DNA of 64,000 nt from Polaribacter glomeratus (GCF_002954665.1 NZ_MSCM01000001.1:147183-211182), one strand, 5' to 3'; positions 26,825-36,863 are shown, counted from the first letter of the stretch. Numbers and translations: made by a program. The notes: generated by a model from the sequence alone, not told the origin.

Positions 26825-27916
26825 TTAATCAGCGCTAAATCTTCTTGCTATCATTTGCATATATTTCTCATTTTCTGTATTTGTTGGTGATAATTTAGAA
26901 TATATTAAAATCAATAAAAGTGAAGAAATTAAATAAATAACAGCAATTTCCCAATTGAAAATGAGACTTAGAATCCAAGTTTGTAAACCATAGAAAACAG
27001 GAAAAGTAACGATGTTTATTGCGAACCTAAAAGTATCTACAAATTCAACTTCATCAATTTTTTTAGCAATTCTTTTCCAAATTAGCATTGGTAAAAAACT
27101 ATTTAAAATTATGATATAATACAAAGGTTTTAAAAAGTTCCTTTTCCTTTTATTCTGATTACTATAATTATTTTCAGCAATCATTTTATTTACCAAATCT
27201 ACATTTGTAAAGTCGATATTTAAACTGTTTAATTTTGATAAAATCGAAGTATATTTTTCATCATCAGCAATATGAACGCTTAGTTTTTTTAACTGATTAC
27301 TAACCTCGTTTTTTAATTTATTAACCGAATAATTAAGTTCATTACTATTGTAATATTCTTTTGCAGCAATAGGTTTTCCATAATTTATAGACACTTTAGA
27401 CGGATAAAAAGAAGCGTTTTGATAGGTTAATCCAACCGGAATTATAGTAATTTCTAAGTTTGGATATTTGTCTAAAGTACCAAAAACAATTCGAGTAAAC
27501 CCTTTACTTAAAGTTCTTATTGTGCGCTTTCTATTATGACTTGCTTCAGGATAAATGAGTAATGTTTTTCCTTTTTTAAATAGCTCAAAACAGTTTTCAA
27601 AAATTTCTTTATTTTTTCCTACTTCGCTAAGACCATCTCTTATCCTATAAACAGGCATTAAGTTTAAACTTTCTAAAAATTTCTTAATAAGAGGGTTGTT
27701 AAAAGCGGCTGCTCTAACTAAATAGTAACTTATTCTTGGGCAATTGGTGGTAATCATCAAGGGATCTATCATACCATCAGGATGATTTGCACAAAATAAA
27801 ATAGCACCTTTTTTAGGAATATTTTCGGTACCAGAGACCTTTATTTTTTTGCTGTAAAAAAATAACCCTGTTTTTACTAAAAGCCGAAAAAAGTTGTACC
27901 AAATTTTTTGCAACAT
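26825..27916 (-). CDS. 1-acyl-glycerol-phosphate acyltransferase family (PlsC-like)
   Basis: The ATG at 27916 begins a 363-residue protein with the acyltransferase fold. Its catalytic block is NHPDGMID with His45 and Asp51, an Hx5D spacing rather than the common Hx4D; this spacing also occurs in Gpt2/Sct1-like glycerol-phosphate acyltransferases. The acceptor-binding block is LLIYPEASHNRKRT. Two transmembrane helices near the C-terminus (about 280-345) anchor it in the inner membrane. Longer readings upstream run into the transporter gene and add no conserved sequence. Its probable role is acylation of a phospholipid precursor. Confidence 0.88.
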   Translation of the reverse strand: MLQKIWYNFFRLLVKTGLFFYSKKIKVSGTENIPKKGAILFCANHPDGMIDPLMITTNCPRISYYLVRAAAFNNPLIKKFLESLNLMPVYRIRDGLSEVGKNKEIFENCFELFKKGKTLLIYPEASHNRKRTIRTLSKGFTRIVFGTLDKYPNLEITIIPVGLTYQNASFYPSKVSINYGKPIAAKEYYNSNELNYSVNKLKNEVSNQLKKLSVHIADDEKYTSILSKLNSLNIDFTNVDLVNKMIAENNYSNQNKRKRNFLKPLYYIIILNSFLPMLIWKRIAKKIDEVEFVDTFRFAINIVTFPVFYGLQTWILSLIFNWEIAVIYLISSLLLILIYSKLSPTNTENEKYMQMIARRFSAD

Positions 27917-27918
27917 AT

Positions 27919-28839
27919 TTAGTTTGTTTTTGTTTTTCGTCCCCAATATGTAGCTAACGCCATTCCTGAAAACACATCCCAAATACCCCAAAAAGCAGCT
28001 AATAAAGCCATACCGCCTAATCCGTCAAAAAAACCAAATATTAAAAGTAAGCCTAAACCACCATTCTGAATTCCGGTTTCCATTGAAATTGTTTTGCAAT
28101 CTTGGTTGTTTAATCCGAAGCTTTTAGCGGTGTAATACCCAAGAATAAAAGCAAAAACATTATGAAAAATAACTAAGAATAAAACATGGTGAATATAACT
28201 TACAAATACTTCTAAATTTTGAGAAAAAGCTACAAAAATTAGGACAATAAAAACAGTCATAGAAATTGGTTTTAGTAATTTTTCAATTTTAATCGCCATT
28301 TCTGAATGATAATGTTTGATGAGCATTCCTGCTATTAACGGAATTCCTAAAATTAAAGAAACTAGTTTAAATAAATCAAAAGGATTTAAAGAAACCGTTT
28401 TTAAAATTTCGTTGGTAGGTTCATACAAACTTCCCCAAAACTGTAAATTAAGAGGCGTCATAAAAATACAAATTAGCGTTGCAAAAGCGGTTAAGCTAAC
28501 AGAAAGCGCTGCATTTCCATCAGCCATTTTACTAAAAAAGTTAGATACATTTCCACCAGGACAAGCAGCAATCATCATCATTCCTAAAGCAAAACTTGGG
28601 TGAGGTTCTAAAATTATTATCGCTAAAAAAGTAAAAGCAGGCAACAAAATAAATTGCGATAAAACACCCACCATTAATATTTTAGGATTTTTTAATAAGC
28701 GTTTAAAATCGTCTATAGTTATACCTAAAGCCACACCAAACATAATAATAGCAATAGCGATATTTAAAACCCATAAACCGCTTTCGTCAAAGTTTATTTT
28801 AATATCGTCTATATTTATTTCGTTTGCTGTTCGGTTCAA
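27919..28839 (-). CDS. Bile acid:sodium symporter family (SBF) transporter
   Basis: The 306-residue protein has about nine to ten hydrophobic helices and SBF features: a conserved early segment MMMIAACPGGNVSNFFSKMA and the later ETGIQNGGLGLLL, which together form the sodium and substrate crossover region. The start is a TTG at 28839; the next ATG lies inside the first helix, so TTG or another rare codon must be used. SBF proteins import bile acids, steroids or other organic anions with sodium; the substrate here is unknown. The acyltransferase start lies two bases after its stop. Confidence 0.88.
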   Translation of the reverse strand: MNRTANEINIDDIKINFDESGLWVLNIAIAIIMFGVALGITIDDFKRLLKNPKILMVGVLSQFILLPAFTFLAIIILEPHPSFALGMMMIAACPGGNVSNFFSKMADGNAALSVSLTAFATLICIFMTPLNLQFWGSLYEPTNEILKTVSLNPFDLFKLVSLILGIPLIAGMLIKHYHSEMAIKIEKLLKPISMTVFIVLIFVAFSQNLEVFVSYIHHVLFLVIFHNVFAFILGYYTAKSFGLNNQDCKTISMETGIQNGGLGLLLIFGFFDGLGGMALLAAFWGIWDVFSGMALATYWGRKTKTN

Positions 28840-29117
28840 AGTTTGTGGTTTAAAGTTAGAAAGTATAGATTATTTTGTTTTTCAATAAAAATCTATGTAA
28901 TTTATTTTATAATATTAATAAAAAGTGTTCGACAAGCTCAGACTAATATTAGTTCTATAAATTGCAAACAGATAAATTTAGTTTATTAGGCAACATAAAA
29001 TTATTTTTTTTAATTCATGAATTCGACGTAAAATCAAATCTTGTTTACTGTTTCAAAAGATACTTTTATCACTTATGTTTCTTGTTTCAAAAATATCTTG
29101 TTTTAAAACAAAGAAAG

Positions 29118-29759
29118 TTAATTCGTAAATGCATATTCAATAATATTTGCGCCCATTTTTAAGGCTTTTTCACGAACTTCTTTAGGATTATTATGTATTA
29201 TTTCATCTTCCCAACCATCACTTAAATCAGTTTCATAATCGTAAAAAATAATCAATCTACCTTCGTAAAACAACCCAAAACCTTGCGCATTTTTTTTATC
29301 ATGTTCATGAATTTTAGGCATTCCTTCTGGAAATTTAAAAGTCTGGTTATAAATAGGATGATTGCTTGGTATTTCTTGCAATTCTAATTCAGGAAACACT
29401 TTTTTAAGTTCGGGTCTTATAAATTTATCCAAACCATAATTGTCTGAAATATGAAGAAATCCGCCAGAAATTAAATAATTTTTTAGGTTTGTAGCTTCTT
29501 CATCAGAAAAAAACACATTTCCGTGACCCGTCATAAACAACATTGGGAAGTTAAAAATATCCTCGCTTTCTGCACTAACTGTTTGTGGGTTTTTAGAAAT
29601 AGTAGTTTTAATAGTGGTATTTGCAAAGGCAACTAAATTAGGAATCGCAGTTGGATTTGCGTACCAATCTCCGCCACCATTGTATTTTAAAATGGCAACG
29701 TCTTGTGCCTGTGTAAACAAAAAGAATGAGAATATAAATAAGGTTAAAAATTGCTTCAT
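29118..29759 (-). CDS. DUF4159 domain-containing exported protein
   Basis: The N-terminus is a signal peptide (about 18 residues, ending LFTQAQD). The mature part reads as a DUF4159 domain throughout: KYNGGGDWYANP near the start, FMTGHGNVFFSDEE in the middle and HISDNYGLDKFIR after it. The fold resembles ThuA/glutamine-amidotransferase-like domains. In other Bacteroidota, DUF4159 genes often sit with MoxR/aerotolerance operons; that context is absent here, where rsmE lies upstream. Function unknown, probably periplasmic. Confidence 0.88.
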   Translation of the reverse strand: MKQFLTLFIFSFFLFTQAQDVAILKYNGGGDWYANPTAIPNLVAFANTTIKTTISKNPQTVSAESEDIFNFPMLFMTGHGNVFFSDEEATNLKNYLISGGFLHISDNYGLDKFIRPELKKVFPELELQEIPSNHPIYNQTFKFPEGMPKIHEHDKKNAQGFGLFYEGRLIIFYDYETDLSDGWEDEIIHNNPKEVREKALKMGANIIEYAFTN

Positions 29760-29802
29760 AAATTTTTAAAAAGAATTTTAAGCAAGATAGTAAAAAATGA
29801 TT

Positions 29803-30531
29803 TTACTGATTGATAAAAGATATGTTTTGTATAGCAACTAAACCAGCAGTTTCTGTACGTAATCTACTTTCACCTAAAGAAATAGGAATCCATTTTTTTT
29901 CTAAAGCCTTTGTGATTTCTTGAGTAGAAAAATCACCTTCCGGACCAATAAGAATGGTTGTTTTTTCTGATGGATTTACAACAGATTTTAATACTTTCTT
30001 TTCTTTTTGGGTTGCGCTTTTGTCTAAAGGTTCGCAATGCGCAATACAAATCGTCCCGTCAAAGGTTTGATTGATAAAGTCATTAAATTTTACAGGTTCA
30101 TTAATTTTTGGAAGTGTAAATTTTAAAGACTGCTTCATTGCAGCCTGAATAATTTTTTCAAAACGATCTATTTTTACATATCTACGTTCTGAGTTGCTGC
30201 AAATAATAGGTGTAATTTCATCAATACCAATTTCTGTTGCCTTTTCTAGAAACCACTCAATTCGGTCGTTATTTTTTGTAGGTGCAATTGCAATGTGCAC
30301 ATAGTATGGCCAAGGTTTTGGCTTTTTTTCGGCTGAAATAATTTCTGCAACACACTTTTTATCACTGGCAATTATAATTTTTACTTCAAATAAAAAACCG
30401 AATCCATTGGTAATATGTAAAATGTCCTTTTCTTTTTTTCTTAAAACACGCACAATATGTTTGCTCTCAATTTTATCAAAAGTAATTTGTGTGGTATCTT
30501 TAGTAATTTGAGGATTGTAAAATAGTTGCAT
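29803..30531 (-). CDS. rsmE: 16S rRNA (uracil1498-N3)-methyltransferase
   Basis: RsmE methylates U1498 of 16S rRNA using S-adenosylmethionine. The 242-residue protein has an N-terminal PUA-like RNA-binding region and a C-terminal SPOUT knot domain. The knot motifs are ILIGPEGDFSTQEI and SLGESRLRTETAGLVAIQ, diagnostic for the family. A KATEIGIDEITPIICSNSER block is also characteristic. It lies 43 bases upstream of the DUF4159 gene and downstream of the GNAT gene on one strand. Confidence 0.96.
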   Translation of the reverse strand: MQLFYNPQITKDTTQITFDKIESKHIVRVLRKKEKDILHITNGFGFLFEVKIIIASDKKCVAEIISAEKKPKPWPYYVHIAIAPTKNNDRIEWFLEKATEIGIDEITPIICSNSERRYVKIDRFEKIIQAAMKQSLKFTLPKINEPVKFNDFINQTFDGTICIAHCEPLDKSATQKEKKVLKSVVNPSEKTTILIGPEGDFSTQEITKALEKKWIPISLGESRLRTETAGLVAIQNISFINQ

Positions 30532-30589
30532 TTTTCAATATTAAAAGTTGAATGTTCAAGGTTAAAAGTTAAGTTTCAGTATCTAATAT

Positions 30590-31711
30590 CTATGAAATAT
30601 CCTTTCGATACGTTCTTCTTCTTTTATGAGTTACAGGATTAAAATCCGCCCAAATCTTCTTAATTGATTCATTGTCCTCTAGTTCAGGAGTCCTAATACA
30701 GTTTACAATTCCTTTTTTAGTGAAAGTTTTTGTGTATTGATCAAAAATAATTGCTGTAACTCCTTTGTTCTGATAATCTGGATGTACACCAATTAAATAA
30801 AAAGTTACATCTTTTGCGTATCTTTTAGCTTTTAACATCCGTAAGATTCCTAGTGGAAATAATTTACCTTTTGCTCTCTGTAAAGCTTCTGAAAAAGAGG
30901 GCATTACAATTGCAAAGGCTATAAGTTTATTGTTTTCGTCCATCACAAATTTTATATATTCAGGGTTGATGAAAGAAATATATTTTTTCTTAAAATAAGT
31001 TACCTGTTCAGGCGTAATTGGCACATAAGTAGATAGTTTTGAATAGGTTTTATCAAAAACGTCAAACATTTCATCTACCAGAGGCAAAATATCTTTTGTT
31101 CTTTTAAAATCAAGTGCTTTTAATTTAAAACGTGCTCTTAATATTTTACTTACTCGATCATAATATGCGGCATCAACATTCTGAAATTTAAACTTATTTT
31201 CGAGATATTCTTTTTCTTTAACAAAACCTAATTGCTCTAAATGATCTTTGTAATAAGGATGATTGTACCATGTAATCATGGTTCCTAATTGGTCAAAACC
31301 TTCAATTAAAACTCCAGTTTTGTCTAAATTATTAAATCCAACAGGGCCTTCTATAAATTCGAGATTATTTTTTTGCCCTATTTCAAATACTTTATCTAAT
31401 AAGATTTTACTAACCTCTATATCGTCAATCATATCAAACCATCCAAAACGTATTTTTTTAATATGTTGTGTATTAACTTCAGACCAGTTTATAATTGCAG
31501 CTACGCGGCCAACAATTTGTTTGTCTTTGTATGCTAAAAAAAATTGAGCATCCGCACTTTTAAAAACTGGATTTTTCTTCGGATTAAAATTATCTATTTC
31601 TTCCTTTATAATTGGCGGAACCCAGAATTTATTTTTCTTATATAACGAAAAAGGAAACAATACAAATTGCTTCATTTCTATTTTGGTAGTAACTTGTTTT
31701 AAAGTAATCAT
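30590..31711 (-). CDS. GNAT-fold acyltransferase-like protein (YghO-like)
   Basis: The 373-residue protein begins with a conserved block (KNKFWVPPI) and a GNAT-like beta strand (FLAYKDKQIVGRVAAIIN). A second GNAT signature comes at the end (IGVHPDYQNKGVTAIIFDQY), where the R/Q-x-x-G loop would hold acetyl-CoA. The overall plan is like E. coli YghO, a putative N-acyltransferase of unknown substrate. No signal peptide or membrane segment is seen. It is in a minus-strand cluster with rsmE, with short gaps that suggest shared transcription. Confidence 0.8.
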   Translation of the reverse strand: MITLKQVTTKIEMKQFVLFPFSLYKKNKFWVPPIIKEEIDNFNPKKNPVFKSADAQFFLAYKDKQIVGRVAAIINWSEVNTQHIKKIRFGWFDMIDDIEVSKILLDKVFEIGQKNNLEFIEGPVGFNNLDKTGVLIEGFDQLGTMITWYNHPYYKDHLEQLGFVKEKEYLENKFKFQNVDAAYYDRVSKILRARFKLKALDFKRTKDILPLVDEMFDVFDKTYSKLSTYVPITPEQVTYFKKKYISFINPEYIKFVMDENNKLIAFAIVMPSFSEALQRAKGKLFPLGILRMLKAKRYAKDVTFYLIGVHPDYQNKGVTAIIFDQYTKTFTKKGIVNCIRTPELEDNESIKKIWADFNPVTHKRRRTYRKDIS

Positions 31712-31726
31712 AAATTTTTTTGGGGG

Positions 31727-32740
31727 TTAATTATTCCTTTTTCTTCGATTTCTACTAGAATTTTTGGAACCCTTTTTCGTAAAAATACTAAAAAGTCTCT
31801 TAAAAAAACCGTTTTCTTTCTTATTGTAGCGAGAAATTGGTGTGTCTTTTACAATATCTCCACTTTCGTTAATTTCTTTAAAAGAATCTTGATGTCTATT
31901 AATTCTATAAGAAACCCCAACACTGCCATAAAACCCTTGAGCTTGCCCTTCGCTAAGTACTCTTGCAGAAGTGTTTATTTGTAAATCTTTGGTAAATAAA
32001 TAAGCTAAACCGGTTCCTAAATTTGTATTATTTTGATGTTTTAGAAATATAGTCTGGTTTTCAAAAAAGGCAGACCATCGATCACTAAAGGTATAGGTTC
32101 CTGTTACTATATATGAGAATTCAGAAAAATCTGTGCCAATTTTGTCATAGTAAAAGTTGGTAATTACATTAAAATCGGTGCTTAAATTATTTTGCAATAA
32201 AATTCCTGCTTTAGGAGACATGCTACCTGTTTTATAAATATCATTTACAAAATCGGTATTTAGTCCTGCGTAAATTGCCACGGACGGGATTAATCTCTTG
32301 GTATCAAAAGCCATTCTTTTTTTCCAACTTCTAACTTCCTTACTCTTATCATCATATTCTTGCTGAAAAACTAAATATTTAGCACCTATTGTAAAATCGC
32401 GAAATCCAGTTGTAGCATAATCTGATGTAAAAACATTTTTAAAGGCAACTTTGTCTTTTTGATAACTCATTTGCAGATTTAATTCTAGTCTTTCTAACAA
32501 AAAACTAGTTCTAAATAGCAGATCAAACCCCATAGATTCAGGAATCGAAAAAGTAGGTTCTATGGATGTATTTCTTAAAAACAGATTACTCTCAAATTGA
32601 TAAACACCAGTTCCTACACTATACGGACTCTCTGAAAACCCTGGTTTGTTAGAGTTTATAACTTCTGTATACTGACTGTAAATAGAAGAAAAACCAATTA
32701 GAAATAACAAAAAGAAAAGTGTCAGTTTACGGTTTTTCAT
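31727..32740 (-). CDS. Outer-membrane transporter-like beta-barrel protein
   Basis: A signal peptide (about residues 1-22, ending SIYSQ) leads into a protein rich in alternating amphipathic strands, in the style of the phenol-degradation MetA-like outer-membrane family; the early NSNKPGFSESPYSVGTGVYQ is typical. The C-terminus departs from a plain barrel: after about residue 285 comes a charged tail ending in SSRNRRKRNN, which should extend out of the membrane. The length is 337 residues. It starts an apparent minus-strand group with the GNAT gene. The cargo, if any, is unknown. Confidence 0.78.
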   Translation of the reverse strand: MKNRKLTLFFLLFLIGFSSIYSQYTEVINSNKPGFSESPYSVGTGVYQFESNLFLRNTSIEPTFSIPESMGFDLLFRTSFLLERLELNLQMSYQKDKVAFKNVFTSDYATTGFRDFTIGAKYLVFQQEYDDKSKEVRSWKKRMAFDTKRLIPSVAIYAGLNTDFVNDIYKTGSMSPKAGILLQNNLSTDFNVITNFYYDKIGTDFSEFSYIVTGTYTFSDRWSAFFENQTIFLKHQNNTNLGTGLAYLFTKDLQINTSARVLSEGQAQGFYGSVGVSYRINRHQDSFKEINESGDIVKDTPISRYNKKENGFFKRLFSIFTKKGSKNSSRNRRKRNN

Positions 32741-32881
32741 CAGCCAAAAAAATATTTTATATTTAAAAATAATATGTTAAACAAACATAGAACAAAAATG
32801 CTGTTTTTAAAAGTAATGCATACTTTTTTACTTTTGTAAAAGTTTTATAGTTTCTTATCGTTACAATTGTTATCAAATTGT

Positions 32882-32889
32882 TACTTTTG
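32882..32889 (+). promoter_or_regulatory. -7 box (TACTTTTG) of the surface-glycan operon
   Basis: An exact TAnnTTTG match, 26 bases before the DUF4834 ATG. A second identical box lies at 32829-32836, so either or both could be used. Confidence 0.45.
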
Positions 32890-32915
32890 ATTGATTTTTT
32901 AAACAAATATTTCAG

Positions 32916-33170
32916 ATGGGTTTACTAAAGACTATCCTTTATTTATTAGTGTTTTATTATGTTTTTACATTTTTAGCACGTTTGTTAGCACCTTTTTTAA
33001 TTAAAAAGGCAGCCGAAACGATACAAAAAAAAGCTGAGCAACAGTTTGGCTATCAGCAACCTAAAAGCGGTGTAAGGGAAGGTGAAACAATTATAGATAA
33101 AGCACCAAGAAAAGACCAACAGGGTAAAGATACTGTAGGCGAATACGTAGATTTTGAAGAGATAGATTAA
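32916..33170 (+). CDS. DUF4834 small membrane protein
   Basis: The 84-residue protein has one N-terminal transmembrane helix (about residues 5-30), then a polar tail that ends in acidic EYVDFEEID. This matches the DUF4834 family found in Bacteroidota, whose function is unknown. It precedes the yfhO-like gene by 85 bases on the same strand, and a promoter lies before it, so it may be the first gene of the glycan operon. Confidence 0.88.
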   Translation: MGLLKTILYLLVFYYVFTFLARLLAPFLIKKAAETIQKKAEQQFGYQQPKSGVREGETIIDKAPRKDQQGKDTVGEYVDFEEID

Positions 33171-33255
33171 GCTCTTTCAAGCATTTAATGTGTTTGGTTT
33201 AATAATGTCTCTCTATAAAATACTAAAACTTATTCCTTAAATTAAAATAATAAAA

Positions 33256-35676
33256 GTGAAGGCTAAGAAAATTTTACCTTATTGTATTGCAATAGCGATA
33301 TTTATTATAGCATCTTTAATTTATTTTTATCCTGTTTTAAAAGGACAAAAAATAGCACAATCAGATATTACACAGTTTCAAGGAATGGTTAAAGAAATTA
33401 ACGACTTTAGAGCTGATAAAAACACAGAACCTTATTGGACGGGTGCTTCTTTTAGTGGAATGCCAGCTTACCAAATAAGTGCTTATTACCCTAACGATTT
33501 TGTGCGTGTTTTAGACAAAGCACTTCGTTTTTTACCAAGACCAGCCGATTATACATTTTTGTATTTTTTAAGTTTTTTTATATTGATGTTGGCTTTAAAA
33601 GTAAAATGGAGATTGGCAATTCTAGGCGCGCTTTCCTTTGGATTTTCTACCTATTTAATTATCATTTTTATTCCGGGTCATAATGCAAAAGCACACGCAA
33701 TTGCATACATGCCTTTAGTTTTAGCAGGTGTTTTATGGGTTTTTCAGAAAAAATACGTGCTTGGTTTTTTTGTTACAGGTGTTGCAATGGCGCTAGAAAT
33801 CTATGCAAATCATATTCAAATGACCTATTATCTTGGCTTTTGTTTGTTAATTTTAGGAATCGTAGAATTTATAAATGCTACAAAAGAAAAGAAATTACTA
33901 GTTTTCTTAAAGCAGTCTGCTGTAATAGTAGCGGCCGTTATTTTAGGAATTGGTGCAAATTCATCTCGTCTTATGGCGATGAAAGAGTACACAGATTTTA
34001 GCACAAGAGGAAAATCTGAATTAACCATAAACGTAGATGGAACAGAAAAAATAGCTACAAAAGGTCTCGATAAAGAGTATATTACACAATTTAGTTACGC
34101 AAAATTAGAAACGTTTAATTTATTCATTCCGCGTTTTATGGGCGGCGGAACTGTAGAGGAATTAAATAAAAGTTCTAATTTTTATAAATTAATAGAAGCA
34201 AAAGCAGGTAAAAAAGTTGCTGATGATTATTCTAAACAGGTTTTAACATATTGGGGAGATCAACCAATTGTAGAAGCGCCTGCATATATTGGCGCAGTCC
34301 TGTTTTTTCTTTTTTTCTTAGGAATTTTCTTAGTAAAAGGAAGATTAAAACAGTGGTTAGTTGCAGCAACAGTGTTTTCAATTTTGTTAAGTTGGGGCAG
34401 AAATTTTGAAGGATTAACCAATTTTTTTATAGATTATATTCCATTATATAATAAGTTTAGAGCAGTTTCTTCTATACAAGTTATTGCCGAATTGTGTGTG
34501 CCAATTCTAGGTATTTTAGCATTAAAAGAATTCTTTTCAACTAATGTTGCTGTAAAAAAGAAAAGAAAATCGTTAGAAAAAGCAGCTTTTGTTTTTGGAG
34601 GATTAATAGTGCTTGGGTTTTTATTGGCGCATAGTTTTTCAACATTTCAAGGTTTAAGAGATACTAATTATCGTGATTTTCCAGGTCTTGTAGATGCCGT
34701 AATTGCAGATAGAAAAGCAATGTTATTGAGTGATACTTTGCGTTCATTGGCGTTGGTTTTAGTGGCCGCAATTACTTTAAGATTCTATTTATTTAATAGA
34801 TTAAAACAAAAATATGCAATTACAATTTTAGCTGTTTTTATTTTGTTAGATTTAATACCAATTAACAAGAGGTATGTAAATGCTACAGACTTTAAAGCAT
34901 CTAGAAAAGTAGAAAAACCGTTTAAAGCATCTAAAGCAGACAATTTAATCTTACAGGATAAATCACATTTTAGAGTAGTTAATTTTACGACAGATCCAAT
35001 GCAAGATGGTGCAACTAGTTATTTTCATCAATCTATTGGTGGGTATCATGCTGCTAAAATGGGACGTTATCAGGAGTTATTCGATTATCAAATTGCAGCC
35101 AATAATTTGGAAACATTAGATATGTTAAATACCAAGTATTTTATTATTGCTGATGATAACAATGAATTGCAAGCACAGCAAAATCCTGATGCAAATGGTA
35201 ATGCTTGGTTTGTAGAACAGATAAATTTAGTAAATTCTGCGAACGAAGAAATGAAAGCGTTAGATTCTTTAAATACAAAAACAACCGCTGTTTTAGATAA
35301 AAGTAAATTATCAGAAAATAGTAATTTTATTTTTGAGAAGGATTCAACCGCTACAATTAAATTAACAAAATATAACGTCACAGAATTAATTTATCAATCA
35401 AAATCTACAAAAGAACAATTTGCTGTTTTTTCTGAAATTTACTATAAAGACGGTTGGAACGCTTATGTTGATGGTAAATTAACACCACATTTTAGAGTAA
35501 ATTATGTGTTAAGAGGAATGAAAATTCCGGCAGGAGATCATAAAATTACATTTAAATTTGAACCTAAAGTAATTCAGCAAGGCGGCCTTATATCATTGTT
35601 TTCATACATTATTTTGATTTTAGTTTCGTCAGTAGCATTTGTTTATAGTAAAAAGAAGAAGAAAAAAATAGCATGA
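33256..35676 (+). CDS. YfhO family membrane glycosyltransferase
   Basis: The 806-residue protein starts at GTG and has about twelve transmembrane helices with a large soluble domain near residues 540-770 before the last helix. This is the GT-C plan of the YfhO family, whose characterised Gram-positive members transfer sugars from undecaprenyl-phosphate carriers to cell-surface polymers. The first periplasmic loop holds the acidic pair region SDITQFQGM typical of the family. It overlaps the next glycosyltransferase gene by four bases. Sugar donor and acceptor cannot be read from the sequence. Confidence 0.88.
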   Translation: MKAKKILPYCIAIAIFIIASLIYFYPVLKGQKIAQSDITQFQGMVKEINDFRADKNTEPYWTGASFSGMPAYQISAYYPNDFVRVLDKALRFLPRPADYTFLYFLSFFILMLALKVKWRLAILGALSFGFSTYLIIIFIPGHNAKAHAIAYMPLVLAGVLWVFQKKYVLGFFVTGVAMALEIYANHIQMTYYLGFCLLILGIVEFINATKEKKLLVFLKQSAVIVAAVILGIGANSSRLMAMKEYTDFSTRGKSELTINVDGTEKIATKGLDKEYITQFSYAKLETFNLFIPRFMGGGTVEELNKSSNFYKLIEAKAGKKVADDYSKQVLTYWGDQPIVEAPAYIGAVLFFLFFLGIFLVKGRLKQWLVAATVFSILLSWGRNFEGLTNFFIDYIPLYNKFRAVSSIQVIAELCVPILGILALKEFFSTNVAVKKKRKSLEKAAFVFGGLIVLGFLLAHSFSTFQGLRDTNYRDFPGLVDAVIADRKAMLLSDTLRSLALVLVAAITLRFYLFNRLKQKYAITILAVFILLDLIPINKRYVNATDFKASRKVEKPFKASKADNLILQDKSHFRVVNFTTDPMQDGATSYFHQSIGGYHAAKMGRYQELFDYQIAANNLETLDMLNTKYFIIADDNNELQAQQNPDANGNAWFVEQINLVNSANEEMKALDSLNTKTTAVLDKSKLSENSNFIFEKDSTATIKLTKYNVTELIYQSKSTKEQFAVFSEIYYKDGWNAYVDGKLTPHFRVNYVLRGMKIPAGDHKITFKFEPKVIQQGGLISLFSYIILILVSSVAFVYSKKKKKKIA

Positions 35677-36863
35677 AAATAGGAATGATACTTGATGCTC
35701 CTTTTCCTCCAGATCCAAGAGTGGAAAATGAGGCAGTTTCTCTAGTAAATGCTGGTCATCAAGTTTTTCTTTTCTGTTTAAAATATGCAGATGAAAAAGT
35801 ATCAGAAATTATAAACGGAATTCAGGTTAAAAGGTACAATTCTACTAAATTAGAGTACAAACTTTCGGCGCTCGCGTACACAGTTCCTTTTTATACTTTT
35901 TTGATGCAGCAAAAAATTCAACAATTTATAAAGGAAACAAAAATTGAAGCTTTACATATTCATGATATCAGAATTGCTCAAGCAGTTTTTAATGCGAATA
36001 AAAAGCTTAATTTGCCTGTAGTTCTAGATTTGCATGATAATATGCCCGAAGTGATGAAATTGTATCCTCACTTGCAAAAGTTTCCAGGAAAGTATATTAT
36101 TTCTCCTAAAAAATGGAAACAGAAAGAAGAGGGATTTATTAAAAAGGCAACAAAAGTTATTTCAGTTTCACCAGAATTTATAGAAACATTACAAACGAGA
36201 TTACCATCAGAAAAAGCGAAGTTTATTTTAGTGCCAAATACCATTAGAGCCTCTTTTTTTGAAGCATATACGGTTGATGTATCAGTTATAGAAAAGTACA
36301 AAAATAAGTTTGTGATTTTGTATTTGGGTGACACACATATTAGAAGAGGCTTGCAAACTGCAATTTCATCAGTAGAAAAATTGAAGGATAAAATTCCGAA
36401 TATAAAATTAGTTATCGTTGGTAAAAACACTACAGATGTTGTTTTAAAACAGCAAGTTGAAGATTCAAAATTACAAGATTTTGTAGATTTTGAAGGATGG
36501 CAAGACGTTGCTCTTTTTCAGTCTTACATACTTTCTAGTGCTGTTTGTATTTCTCCTTTGCATAGAAATTTACAACATGATGTTGCCTATGCAAATAAAA
36601 TTTTTCAATATATGAGTTTAGGAAAACCGTTGCTGGTAAGCGATGCAATTGCTCAAAAAAGATTGATAGAAAGAACTAACTCGGGTTTGGTGCATCAAGA
36701 AAAGGATGTGGAAGATTTTTCTGATAAAATAGTAAAACTATTTTCTGATGAAAAACTTAGAACTGAATTAGGCGAAAACGGAAAGAATTTTGTTAGAAAT
36801 GAATTTTCTTGGGAACAAACATCAAAAAAACTCTTACATTTATATGATAATCTTCTAAATTGA
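35673..36863 (+). CDS. Family 4 glycosyltransferase
   Basis: The 396-residue protein has the GT-B twin Rossmann fold of family GT4. The N-terminal domain opens with GMILDAPFPPDPRVENEA, and the C-terminal donor domain has KFVILYLGDTHIRRGL and the acidic region near PLLVSDAIAQKRLIE. It probably adds a sugar from a nucleotide donor at the cytoplasmic face of the membrane. The ATG overlaps the YfhO stop (ATGA), and its own stop overlaps the TTG start of the next gene, so the three are translated as a coupled set. Confidence 0.9.
   Translation: MKIGMILDAPFPPDPRVENEAVSLVNAGHQVFLFCLKYADEKVSEIINGIQVKRYNSTKLEYKLSALAYTVPFYTFLMQQKIQQFIKETKIEALHIHDIRIAQAVFNANKKLNLPVVLDLHDNMPEVMKLYPHLQKFPGKYIISPKKWKQKEEGFIKKATKVISVSPEFIETLQTRLPSEKAKFILVPNTIRASFFEAYTVDVSVIEKYKNKFVILYLGDTHIRRGLQTAISSVEKLKDKIPNIKLVIVGKNTTDVVLKQQVEDSKLQDFVDFEGWQDVALFQSYILSSAVCISPLHRNLQHDVAYANKIFQYMSLGKPLLVSDAIAQKRLIERTNSGLVHQEKDVEDFSDKIVKLFSDEKLRTELGENGKNFVRNEFSWEQTSKKLLHLYDNLLN

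Noticed and set aside
28962..29162. A 66-codon open frame on the plus strand before the DUF4159 gene
   Set aside because: It runs into the antisense of the DUF4159 3' end, has no domain and no good start context. The 278-base region otherwise holds only a short TTCGACAAGCTCAGA-like word.
36068..36430. A 120-codon minus-strand frame inside the first GT4 gene
   Set aside because: The GT4 protein is complete and conserved in that region; the antisense frame is a composition effect of AT-rich DNA.
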